Positions 47,528 to 58,783 of a stretch of 64,000 nucleotides of DNA are shown here, piece after piece. Location of the stretch: the NCBI RefSeq assembly GCF_030272615.1, contig NC_081412.1, positions 695,522,083 to 695,586,082 of the forward strand, written 5' to 3'. The notes under the pieces are model-generated. The model worked only from the letters and a program-made list of their open reading frames with translations. It was not told where the DNA came from and searched no databases. The position numbers and the translations under genes were made by a program. Source of the stretch: Cryptomeria japonica. Taxonomy: Eukaryota; Streptophyta; Pinopsida; Cupressales; Cupressaceae. Each line of letters starts with the position of its first letter. The stretch's first letter is position 1.

Positions 47528-48144
47528 TGTAGACATATAAAAATGACCATATTCCTAAATGAATATTTTATGTTCATTTCTCTATTTAATTAAATCCAAT
47601 TTAATTGAATAACCCACATTCCCCTATTTAATTAAGTAAAATACTCAATTAAATTCACTATACCTCTTTAATAGAATAAATCATTTTATTCAATTAAATC
47701 CCCTATTCACTTTTTAATTAAATTCAAATTTAATTAAAATAGTTATCCTAAATTGAATAAATCTAATTTATTTAAACTCCCCAATTACAACCAAATTGAA
47801 TTAAATCTATTTTATTCAATTAAAACCTATTATCCCTTCATCCACTTGCAAAATCCTACATCTCAAACTTGCATCCTAACCCTCTTCTAGAATCCATCTA
47901 ATCCTAATTAATTAACCCAAATCCATTCATTATCCCCTTTCCCTAAATTTGAGGAGGTCACTTCTCAAATTTGGAGTAAAGTCTTCTAAACGCATTAAAG
48001 CCTTTATCCAATGCCCCCAAATTTGGAAGGACTCTTACAAATTTATCCCCAGAATCTTCATAACCATTAATGGTTAACTCAACTATTTATCATGGTTAAA
48101 GAATTTGCATAAACTCAACCTCCATGTAACCCAAGGGTCTCATC
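47528..48144 (+). repeat. 5' LTR of element 6, first part
   Basis: AT-rich U3 built of aatttaattgaat-like words, then ccctcttctagaatccatctaatcc, which resembles the revcomp of a segment in the LTR of element 7 near 21130-21150. It continues after element 5 at 54870. Confidence 0.65.
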
Positions 48145-49203
48145 TATTGGTATTTTGGTATGGTTTTGTCATTGATGTCAACACCTGCTAAATACACCTA
48201 CTTTGGAGATCCAGCAACATTCACCGGCAAACAGTAAACTATGCAAACAGTTACCGGTATATGGTTAACCGGTAGGATATAATGTTCACGGTACCTACAT
48301 TGACATGGAAGACACTTGGTAATGTCGAAGACATCATGTGGACACTTTATTTTAAAGTAATAATCATTGGTATATTCTTATTTGCATATTTTCTTTTACC
48401 GGCAAATAGGTCCAGGTTATCTAGGGTTACATCGATAGGCTTATTTTTCCAGATTAGCATGGCACGCTATGGAGATGATTTATTATTGTTGTAAATGCAT
48501 TAAGTCGACATGTTCAATCGGTTATTTCATCAGATATTGTATATTTTGTAAAATGTTTTTATTGCAATATCTTGTAGAGACGACCTGCTAAAATTGGTCT
48601 TAGGGTATGGTATAAATGTAAGATCTTATTTGTAAGATCAAGTGTGGAATGCGAAAAAGAATTGTGTGAAGGTATATGTGAGATCAAGCAGGGATATACA
48701 TGAAGACATCATTTGAAGGTGAAGTTAGGTTTTTGTAGAAGTATATCAGCATTACACCAGTCCTATATCCAGCATATGAAGATGCTATTTTGTGTAGTAT
48801 ATTCTCATTGGATTTAACCATCCAACTGTAGTCAGTGTGACTCCCATTTGTGATTGAGCAATGAGCTCTAGGCTGTTGGCCTTTCTGCATGTCCAGACCC
48901 CTCTTTGTACACTTACTATCTGCAGTAGTATCATCTGATTGTGGGTAAGGTTTCCCACAATGGTTTTTCCCCTTACAGGGTTTCCACATACAAATACTCG
49001 TGTCATGTGTTGTGGATGACTTTATGCTTATGTTTCATGCATTAATTCTTACCGATACAACAATTTTCTATTAACACGATTTACCGACATACTTAACTTT
49101 CTTATCAGTATTAAGCATTAAGTTGGTTAATCAGATTTTTGGTTTGAATTTATTTGAAAACTGATTCACCGCCCCCCCCTCTCAGTTGTCTCCGAGACCT
49201 ACA
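48145..49203 (+). repeat. 5' LTR of element 5
   Basis: 1,059 bp. The first bases read TATTGG instead of TGTTGG; the end is gattcaccgccccccctctcag...acctaca. Confidence 0.95.
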
Positions 49204-49205
49204 AT

Positions 49206-49217
49206 TGGTATCAGAGC
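49206..49217 (+). other. Primer-binding site of element 5
   Basis: TGGTATCAGAGC, complementary to the 3' end of plant initiator tRNA-Met, two bases after the LTR. Confidence 0.93.
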
Positions 49218-49260
49218 TTAGTTCTCTTTTTGCAGAAGTTTAACAACTTGAGGAGATCCA

Positions 49261-52200
49261 ATGTCTACTAATTATTTCATAAAGGATAGTCCTAAACTTG
49301 ATGGAACCAACTATGGGATATGGAAAATCAGAATGGAGACACATTTGAATTGCATTGGTAAAGACATTCGGGAAGTTACTAAGAATGGTTATACTGCTGC
49401 TATAGCTGGTCAGACTACTCCCATTACTTTAGCTAAAGATGAAGAAAATGATTACAAAGCAAGAGAAGCACTTTTGAGCACATTATCAGATCAACAAATC
49501 ATGGGATTATTAGATAGATCCACTGCAAAAGCTATTTGGGATCATTTGGAAACACTGAATGAAGGGGATTCCAGAGTCAAAATTGCAAAACTTGAAAGCT
49601 TCCGAGTCAGGTATGAACATCTGAAAATGGAAGAAGATGAAAGGATTTCTGCTTTTATGGAAAGAGTAAATGAAATTGTTTTGGGTATCAAATGTTGTGG
49701 AGGAACCTTGAGTGAAGATGAGATTGTTTCAAAAATCTTAAGAGGTTTGCCACCAGCATATAAAATGAAGGTTACTACTATTAATGAGTTGAGAACAATG
49801 CCTAATACATTAGTAACTAGGGATACATTAATTGGAAAACTTTCAGCTTTTGAAATTGAGGAATTTGGTCTTGTTGCTACTATAAAAACTGATTTGGCCT
49901 TCAAAGCATCAACTTCATTTGCTCCATCCTTTGACAAATCAGACTGGAGAGCCTTTTATGCAAGAGAACTTGAAGAAACCAGGAAGGAGAATGAAGAGCT
50001 TGAAGAACTTGAAGCACTATTTGCAAGAAAAATGCCAAAAGGTCCAATTGGAAGTGAGTATGAAGGTAAAGCACCCTTTAAATGTTTCAACTGCAATAAG
50101 ATTGGTCATATGGCTTCAAGATTCCCTAATAGACATGCTAGACATGCTAGACTAAGAGAAGAAGCTAGAAGGACATACAAACCTAATCCTGAATATCAGA
50201 GATACAGATTTAAGAAAAACAAAGATAAATCTTGTTACATTGTTGATGAAGGTGTGACTGATGATTCTGATGAGGATCCAACAGAAAACGGATGGGTCTT
50301 TGTTGCTATAACAGAAGATCAACTGGTACCTATTGCTCAACCGGTAAAACAAGCCCTAGCAGCTAAAGTTGAATCAAAGGATGAATGGATTATTGACTTA
50401 GGGTGCTCACATCACATGACTAGAGACAAAGGTAAATTCTTGAACTGTCAAGAATACAATGGAGGTTTAGTAAGATTCGGAGATGACAAAGCCTATTCAA
50501 TCAAAGGTAAGGGTTCAATATCTCTTGATGACAAATATAACACTGACAATGTCTACTATGTTAAAGAATTAAAACCTAATCTTTTAAGTGTTGGTCAATT
50601 AGTTGAGAAAGGTTTTCAGTTACAATTTAAAAATGGAAAATGCAAAATCATGAATAGAACTGGTTTGGAAATTGCAACCGGTAATCAGGCTAGAGGTAAT
50701 ATCTTTCATTTGAATAATAGTGAAAAGGCATGCTTAATTGCACATATAGATGAAAGCTGGCTATGGCATAAAAGACTATGTCATGTAAATTTTGATTGCA
50801 TGGTAAAAACTAGTACTTCTAAGGCAGTTAGAGACCTACCTAAAATTGTGAAACCTCATAATACAATTTGCAAGGAATGTCAATTTGGAAAATAGGTTAG
50901 AGCTAGTTTCAAAAGTATTCCAGAAAAATCCAATAATGCTCTTGATTTAATTCACACTGATTTATGTGGTCCAGCTAGAACTAAAAGCTTACAAGGAGAT
51001 AGATATTTCATGCTAATTATTGATGATTATTCTAGAATGTGGTGGGTTACTTTGCTCAGAGAAAAATTAGAAGCGCTTGGGAAGTTCAAGCTATTCAAAG
51101 CAATGGTTGAAAATGAAACCGGTATAAAAATTAAATGTTTAAGATTAGATCAAGGAGGAGAATTCATATCTAGAGATTTTAATACATTATATGAAGTAAA
51201 TGGAATCAAAAGACAGTTATCAGCACCTCAGACACCACAATAGAATGGAGTTGTTGAAAGGAAAAACATAACTATTTTGGATGCAGCAAGAAGTATGTTA
51301 TCAGAAGCAAATCTACCACATGTGTACTAGAGAGAGGTAGTAAGCACTCCTGTCTATACATTCAACAAAGTTCACATGAAAGGTGAAACCAGTAAGACCC
51401 CTCATGAACTATGGTTTGGTAATACTCCTACTCTTAAGTATTTCAGAATTTTTGGAAGTAAATGTTATATTAGAAGAGATGAGTATATTGGCAAGTTTGA
51501 TCCTAGAAGTGATGAAGGAATATTTCTTGGTTATTCATCTAAGAGTAAAGCTTATAGATGTTTTAATAAAAGATTACAGAAAATTGTTGAAAGTACAAAT
51601 GTAAATATTGATGAACAATTCAGAGGAACTTCAAGGTATATAGACTCTGAACTGGTAACAGAAATTATGACAAATGAACCAACAGTAAATCCACTGGTAT
51701 AGAATGATGATCCAGTTACTCCGGTATCATCAGAGGATTCCACAGTAATTGAAGAACAACAACAGACTAAGACACCCCGGTATGTAAGACTGAATCATTC
51801 TGAAGATCAGATAATTGGAAGCAAATTTAAAGGAGTCATGATAAGAGGAAGATTGGTGAATGAAGAGGTATGTCTTATTTCTTAGATTGAACTATTATCT
51901 ATCAATGAGGCATGTGAAGATAAATTTTGGATTAAAGCTATGGAAGAAGAATTAGGACAAATTGAGAAAAATAATACTTGGACATTAGTTCCCTGGCCTG
52001 AAAATAAAAATGTATTTGAAACCAAATGGGTATTTAGAAACAAACTCAATGAAGATGGTAAGGTTGTCAGAAATAAAGCAAGACTAGTGTGTAAGGGATA
52101 TTCTCAGAAAGAAGGAGTTGATGACAATATAACCTTTGCACCGGTAGCTAGAATTGAGGTAGTTAGATTATTCTTGGCCTTTGCAGCTCACAAGGATTAC

Positions 52201-53424
52201 AAAGTTTATCAAATGGATATTAAATGTGCATTCTTGAATGGAGATCTTGAAGAGGAAGTCTATATTGAACAACCTAATGGATTTTACTTGACAGATGACA
52301 ATGATATGGTTTGCAAATTAAGAAAAGCTCTGTGTGGATTAAAACAAGCTCCAAGAGCCTGGTATGCAAGATTGGATAAGTATCTTTTAAAGATTGGTTT
52401 TACTAAAGGAAATGAAGATAGCAATTTATATTACAAAGTAACTAATGATGACATCTTGATTATGGAAGTATTTGTTGATGATATAATCTTTGGAGGACAA
52501 GATGGATTATGCAAAGAATTTTCTCTTGAAATGCAGCATGACTTTGAAATGTCTATGATTGGAGAAATAAAATTCTTTTTAGGATTGCAGATTTTACAGA
52601 CTGATAAAGGCATATTTTTGAGTCAATCTAAGTACTTGAAAGAACTACTTAAGAAATTTGGGATGGAGAACTCTAAACCGGTAAGCACACCTATGACTAC
52701 AAATGACAAATTATCTCAAAGGGATGAATCTACACTTGTTAATCCAACTAGATACAAATCTATGATAGGAGGTTTACTGTATTTGACACAATCCAGACCT
52801 AATATTATGAATGCAGTATGTATAGTTTCTAGATTTCAGAGTAATCCTAGGGAAAATCATGAATCAGTAGTAAAAAGGATTTTCCGGTACTTACAAGGCA
52901 CAACAAATCTTGGATTATGGTATCCTAAAGATGAAAATTTTGATCTATATGTATACACAGATGCAAGTTGGGCAGGAGATGTGGATGATAGAAAAAGCAC
53001 CACTGGAGGATCATTCTTTCTCGGGAAGAGATTAGTTTCTTGGTTAAGTAAGAAATAGAGTTGTACATCTTTATCAACAGTAGAATCAAAATATGTTGCA
53101 GCAGCAACAAACTATACATAGGTACTTTGTCTTAAGCAAATGTTGAAAGACATAAAGGTAAAATGCAAGGAACCTATTACTATATATTGTGATAACACTA
53201 CAACAATTGATATATCTAAGAATCTAGTATTACATTCTAAAACAAAACATGTTTCTATCAAACTAAATTTTCTAAGGGAAAAAGTTGAAGAAAAGGAGAT
53301 AAAACTGGTTTATGTGAATACTAAAGAACAACTTGCAGATATTTTCACAAAACCTTTGCCTAAGGAAACTTTTGAGTATCTCAGAGATCAGCTCGGAGTC
53401 TTACCTCCACCGGTAGAGACTTAG
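49261..53424 (+). pseudogene. gag-pol: Copia gag-pol polyprotein of element 5
   Basis: Single frame, about 1,387 codons. Gag: MSTNYFIKDSPKLDGTNYGIW start. Zinc knuckle CFNCNKIGHMASRF with its last Cys replaced by Phe. Protease: WIIDLGCSHHMT, where the family has D-S-G. Integrase: HHCC (WLWHKRLCHVNF...CKECQFGK) and the DDE Asp in LIHTDLCGP, LRLDQGGEF and the Glu in NGVVERKN. Reverse transcriptase: FETKWVFRNKLNEDGKV, QMDIKCAFLNG, CGLKQAPRAWY and FVDD at the active site. RNase H: YTDASWAGD and KTKHVSIKLNFLREKV. The order PR-IN-RT-RH is that of Ty1/copia. Stops are TAG at 50893, 51241, 51328, 51700, 51883, 53056 and 53119, so the copy is inactive. Confidence 0.95.
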
Positions 53425-53804
53425 ACAGTTGATGATTGTCATCAACCGGCAGAATTAAATGGACAAATCTTTTATTCTAGTATTTGATGAGGAAGCTACC
53501 TCCTAGGGGGAGTAGTTGGTATATTGACTTGGTTGGTATTTTGTATGAACTTGACTTTTTGTGACTTTGGCATTTGATGTCAAAGAGGGAGAGATATATG
53601 GAAAAACATTAAGGAAAAATATATGAAAAATGCATTATCTTTTTGAGGAGAGATTGGTATGAGAGATTGGTATTGAAAATAAATCCTTGAATAAACACAT
53701 GTTACTCCAAGGGGGAGATTGTTGGTTTTTGTACTTGGCATTTTTGTTTTGGCAATTTTATGGTTTTTCCATCTTGTGTTTCCATCAATGCCAAAGGGGG
53801 CGAT
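53425..53804 (+). other. 3' untranslated region and polypurine tracts of element 5
   Basis: The functional tract CCAAAGGGGGCGAT (53791-53804) precedes the LTR. A second tract CCAAGGGGGAGAT (53707-53719), also followed by TGTTGG, lies 85 bp upstream. Confidence 0.85.
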
Positions 53805-54864
53805 TGTTGGTATTTTGGTATGGTTTTGTCATTGATGTCAACACCTGCTAAATACACCTACTTTGGAGATCCAACAACATTCATCGGCAAATAGTAAACT
53901 GTGCAAACAGTTACCGGTATATGGTTAACCGACGGGATATAATGTTCACTGGTACTTGCATTGACATGGAAGACACTTGGTAATGTCAAAGACATCATGT
54001 GGACACTTTATTTTGAAGTAATAATCATTGGTATATTCTTATTTGCATATTTGCTTTTACCGGCAAATAGGTCCAGGTTATCTAGGGTTACACCGACAGG
54101 CTTATCTTTTCCAGATCAGCATGGCATGCTATGGAGATGATTTATTATTGTTGTAAATGCATTAAGCCGACATGTTCAATTGGTTATTGCATCAGATATT
54201 GTATTGTTTGTAAAATGTTTTTATTGTAATATCTTGTAGAGCTAGCCTACTAAAATTGGTCTTAGGGTATGGTATAAATGTAAGATCTTATTTGTAAGAT
54301 CAAGTGTGGAATGCAAAAAATAATTGTGTGAAGGTATATGCAAGATCAAGCAGGGATATACATGAAGACATCATTTGAAGGTGAAGTTAGGTTTTTATAG
54401 AAGCATATCAGCATTACACCGGTACTGAATCCAGCATATGAAGATGCTATTTTGTGCAGTACATTCTCATTGGATTTAACCATCCAACTGTAGTCAGTGT
54501 GACTCCCATTTGTGATTGAGCAGTGAGCTCTAGGCTGTTGGCCTTTCTGCATGTGTAGACCCCTCTTTGTACACTTACTATCTGTAGTAGTATCATCTGA
54601 TTGTGGGTAAGGTTTCCCACTGTGGTTTTTCCCCTTACAGGGTTTCCACATATAAATACTAGTGTCATGTGTTGTGGATGACTTTATGCTTATGTTTCAT
54701 GCATTAATTCTTACTGGTACAACAATTTTCTGTTAACACTATTTACCAGCATACTTAACTGTCTTATCGGTATTAAGCATTAAGTTGGTTAATAAGATTT
54801 TGGTTTGAATTTATTTGACAACTAATTCACCCCCCCCCCCTCTCAGTTGTCTCCGGGACCTACA
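53805..54864 (+). repeat. 3' LTR of element 5
   Basis: 1,060 bp, TGTTGGTATTTTGG to acctaca. Confidence 0.95.
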
Positions 54865-54869
54865 TCATC

Positions 54870-55523
54870 AAGCATTTATTTCTTTGACCATGGTTATCCT
54901 TAAACCTTTGCACAAGAGTTTATCCTTTGGGTAAAAGCTTTATCCATTGGATAACCCTAACTTAACCTTAACCCTTAACCCCTAGGGTAACCATAAGGTC
55001 TTCTCAAACATTTAACGCTTCTTACATCTCCTCTCAGCCAACCTTATGTTGACAATTGTCACCATTTCATTGGTGCCAATTGCAAACATGGATTCCCAAC
55101 TTTCAAGCTTAGCCCTTGATTAACTCTTTCAATCTTGACCATCCATTGCCCTATTTTTGCTATAAATAGAGCTCCCATTCCTCCATTTTCATCATCCAAG
55201 TCTTTAGCATCACACTTATACTAAAATCCATCTAAGCTTTAAAATATCATTTATGCTCATCATTTAGCCTCTCTTTTAAATAGGAATTAATCTAAATATG
55301 CATGTTTAGATTATTTTCCTTATCATTTAGCTTAATCATAGACTAATATAGCATGCTAGGATAGTCTTGTTTTCTAATCTTGTCATCTTATAACTAGTTT
55401 ATGGCATTTATAGGATCATGCATAGCTTAGGATGCATCTCATTTTAAAATCAAACCAAGCATCTCTTGTTCTTGCATTTGTCATCCCTAAACCACTTTGC
55501 TTAGTGATCTGAGAGAAAATACA
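54870..55523 (+). repeat. 5' LTR of element 6, second part
   Basis: Continues the LTR after element 5 and includes the TATA box. The end at 55523 (aaaataca followed by ttggtttgaggg) is a proposal from the TG...CA rule and a TGG start; the tRNA is not identified. Confidence 0.4.
55161..55170 (+). promoter_or_regulatory. TATA box in the LTR of element 6
   Basis: TATAAATAGA, identical to that of element 7, so transcription of element 6 probably starts about 30 bp downstream. Confidence 0.6.
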
Positions 55524-55802
55524 TTGGTTTGAGGGACCTTGTGAGATAAAGAACCATGGAACCAACCTTGGGAAGCTGAGCCATACTTCATGACTCCATA
55601 GCTTGCACCAAGAAGTTTTGTGGGTGTGTGAGCAAGGCTCCCTAGAACCCCATTTTTCACATTTCAAGTTCTATCGACCCACTTTTCCAGCATACATTTC
55701 TGGCACCCACCATGGGGCATCACCCCATATATCAAATTGGTTTTTGAATTTAACCACTTTTGCAAGTCTGTGGGAAACAAGAATCAGCACATGGGAAACA
55801 TT

Positions 55803-56067
55803 CCCTAGCGCATCTGGTTAACAACCTAGCGCATCCGGCTTATTATTTAGCACATTGGGTCCATCATATAGCGTGTGAAGTATTTTCCTTAGCACATTAT
55901 ATTTCTAATATTTTCTTGTAGGTCTCGGCATGGGAGAAAAACAGCGTGGTGCATCCAGAAAATAGTTTAGCACTTTCAGAAAATAGCTTAGCACATCAGG
56001 TCTATTTGATAGCGCATTTCACCCATTCTGTAGTGCATACAGTTTGTCTTGTAGCACATCACTGACA
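55803..56067. repeat. 21-bp tandem repeat block 1 (ttagcgcat unit)
   Basis: About ten units in two runs with period 21, consensus ttagcgcatcNgg; CG is often changed to CA or TG. In one frame each unit reads Leu-Ala-His plus four residues, with one TAG between the runs. Confidence 0.88.
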
Positions 56068-57568
56068 GAGAACAAAATTTACTTTGTAACAGAAATCAGA
56101 TTTAGACTTGTAGAAGTCCACAAAACCAGTGTTTTTCTAACTACTTTACTTATTATTTTTGTAGGATTACTGACAGTTTCTTGCAAGTTTGGGAGATCAT
56201 TTTTTAGTTAGGATTTAAAATAGTTTGAATTTTTTTACTAACTTAGCCAAGTTAGTTAAAAGTTTGAATTCTTTTAATTTCTTGTTTAAAAGATAAAATT
56301 GAACTCACTTTGTTTTGGGCTTTAAAAGGAACAACAAAAAAAAAAACCATCATTTTTGCTTTTCTAGGAGAACAAATTTGCAAATCAAAAGGCTTAAAAA
56401 GAATTTCACCATCCTTTGGTGCATAAAAGGATCCATCTTTAATTTTGGCAAAGTAAAGAATCACACAAAGTCCAAAGGTCATTTACAAACTTAAAGAGGG
56501 AAGATCTTCCCCTTTCGAAGCGATTTACTTTGTTGACAAAACATCAGATTTACTTTGTTGACCATTTATTTTCAATAAATCCAAAAATCATTGCCTTAAA
56601 AAGTTAAAAAGAACACCATGTTTTCATGGAGCAACATCTCCATATAGGATTAACAAATCATTGCTTTGAAAGATTAAAAAGAACAACTTGTTTGCCTTGT
56701 CTCGAAAGTGGAAGGAATATGCTCTCCCCTTAACTGGGTGATCAAAAGTCCAAACCACTCTTAAAGCTTTCTTTACTTCAAGCAATAAATCTTTTAGCAG
56801 GCCTGCCTTCCCGAGGAGTTGGAATCAACTCTTAAAGCTATTTATGGCCGGTGTGAAGGGAACGACCTAAGTGGGAAACAACTTTGACGCCAAGTGTTCC
56901 AACCCACTATAATCAAAAGTGAAAAGTGATGAAAGTCATTTTCAACAGTTGCACGTAGTGATTAGCCTTCCCCCAGTATCCTTGAGATATGTAAAGCCTT
57001 TGTTCTAAAGGTTGGGAAGCCTCCTGAGGAAGTTTATCACTGATGACCGAGCAAGAAACCTGATTACGAACCATAGAAATAGAAACCTTGAGCCGAGTCA
57101 GTAACTAGACATTTGTAATATCATAGTGCAAGGGTGGGGAATAATCCACCCCCAAGATCTCTCACCATATATCTCCCAAGATAACTACTCAATTGTGAAG
57201 CAATTCACTTTGAGTTAATTTCTGGCAAAAGGCAAAAAAATGGGCACCCTCTAGGGGGTGACACAGCTATTTGAGCTGATGGAGTATCGAGACTAGTGGG
57301 CTATGATGTTACTTATGACCTTTGAGTAAAGAGTCTTCTTGAAGTGTATTATTTGTATCCAAACCTGTTAAAACATTGGGGATTTGAATACATCCTCGTA
57401 GAACATACACTTTTTTGTTAGATTAAAAAAAATGGTTGTCTCTTTGGTGCTATGTTTGCATTTACTACTTCAAAAAATCATCTATCACAATTGAAAAACT
57501 CATAACAAAAATCCAAAAAATTGCAAAAACCAACCAAAAGAAAATATCAGGACAGTTTAGCATGTGAG

Positions 57569-57925
57569 AGCAATTTTTTAGTGCGTGTGGTACATTTGTT
57601 AGCGCAACAGAGCATCCAGTTAGCGCATCCGATTGAAATAGTAGCGTTCTACCAAAATTTCAAAACAACATTAAACAGTTAGCGCATCTGGAAAATAGCC
57701 TAGCACGTTGAAGCATCAACTTAGCATGTAGGAATCAAACAACAGCATGTAAAGTTTAACAGTTAGCGCATAGCGGGCCCATATTAGCACATAAATTTTT
57801 GAGCAAAACAGAAGACAAATTTTAATAGTCCAAAACATTTAGCTCGTGGCAGGGGGTAGCTTAGCGCATGTGGTCTTTTTCTTAGCGCGTGAATAAATTT
57901 ATGTAGTGCATCCCATCTCTGTTTT
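57569..57925. repeat. 21-bp tandem repeat block 2 (ttagcgcat unit)
   Basis: About 15 units of the same motif, mostly spaced 21 bp, with one 38-bp and one 22-bp spacing and a gap near 57800-57835. The frame is not kept here, so coding is unlikely. Confidence 0.85.
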
Positions 57926-58390
57926 AGCATGTGACCAAACCCAAAAAAATAGGGGGCAAAATAGTGAAGAATTTTGAAAACTTAGAAGACATTTTTGGAA
58001 ACCTCTTTTCATCATCATCATTTTTCACCAAAACAGAGTATTGAAAACAGAGCTTTAAAAACTATTTCTTGAGCAAAATTTGTGTCAAACAAAAGTTGTA
58101 GAAATTCAAAATTGGTTGCGCGATAAAATATATCTATCCTATCAAAATCAGAAAGTATCATCACAAGTGACAAGTAGGTCCTTTATCATCTCGCGGATTT
58201 TATCTCAAAAACACTTGTTTAAAACCTCAAGTTGTCAAAGCAAGTTTCCATATCGGGAGACTTTATCCATATCATTTGACACACTTTGTCATGAAGGGGC
58301 ATCTAAACCTTCACTTTGATAAAGTAAAACTTGAATTTTCAAAGCAAGATCAACTAAATCCAAAACAATTCAAAGGAAACCATTGATCAT

Positions 58391-58783
58391 TTGTGCATGA
58401 CTAAATCCCATATTCTGAGAAGAAAGAATATTTATCAGAACACCACGTTGAAGAAACAACAACCAAGTTTTTCCAAATTTGTCAAAAGAAACAAATTTTT
58501 ATACATCAATCATCAACTCTTCAAATCTCATCGAACATTCCTTCATCACGTCAAACTTTATATCCAAAACAAATCCAACAAATTTGACAAAGAGCCTTTG
58601 AAGAATAGAGCATATTGTCAAAAATCCACATTTAGTCAAATCATAAACCGTGGAGGAAAGATCAATCCGACATTTTTTCCCGATGAGTGCATCACTTACA
58701 ACACACCCCAATTTGAACCACCAACCCCAGAACAACATATCGAAGAGGATTTTGTCCCCTTTGTTATAGAAAGCTTCTACTAA
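58391..58783 (+). CDS. Small ORF directly upstream of the element 6 gag
   Basis: 130 codons, basic, ending IEEDFVPFVIESFY with its TAA touching the gag ATG (taaaATG). Some Ogre-type elements carry an extra ORF before gag; whether this is the same is not shown. No domain recognised. It could be a chance ORF. Confidence 0.3.
   Translation: MCMTKSHILRRKNIYQNTTLKKQQPSFSKFVKRNKFLYINHQLFKSHRTFLHHVKLYIQNKSNKFDKEPLKNRAYCQKSTFSQIINRGGKINPTFFPDECITYNTPQFEPPTPEQHIEEDFVPFVIESFY

Larger units (their letters stand above)
48145..54864 (+). mobile_element. Element 5: complete Ty1/copia retrotransposon
   Basis: LTRs 48145-49203 and 53805-54864, perfect target duplication tcatc (48140-48144 and 54865-54869), initiator-Met primer-binding site and polypurine tract. 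One gag-pol frame runs 49261-53424 with seven TAG stops and no frameshift. It sits in the 5' LTR of element 6. By eye about a dozen differences, nearly all transitions, occur in the first 200 bp of the LTRs. Confidence 0.97.
55524..58390 (+). other. Long leader of element 6
   Basis: No convincing ORF longer than about 80 codons. It holds two blocks of a 21-bp tandem repeat (55803-56067 and 57569-57925). Confidence 0.55.

Noticed and set aside
49261-53424. TAG stops in element 5 as programmed readthrough or an alternative code
   Set aside because: Gln and Trp at these sites in the family, plus lost active-site residues, fit mutation decay better.
54950-55000. Telomere-like ccctaac/ttaaccc words
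   Set aside because: The repeats are irregular, few, and do not follow the plant CCCTAAA unit; they lie inside the LTR of element 6.
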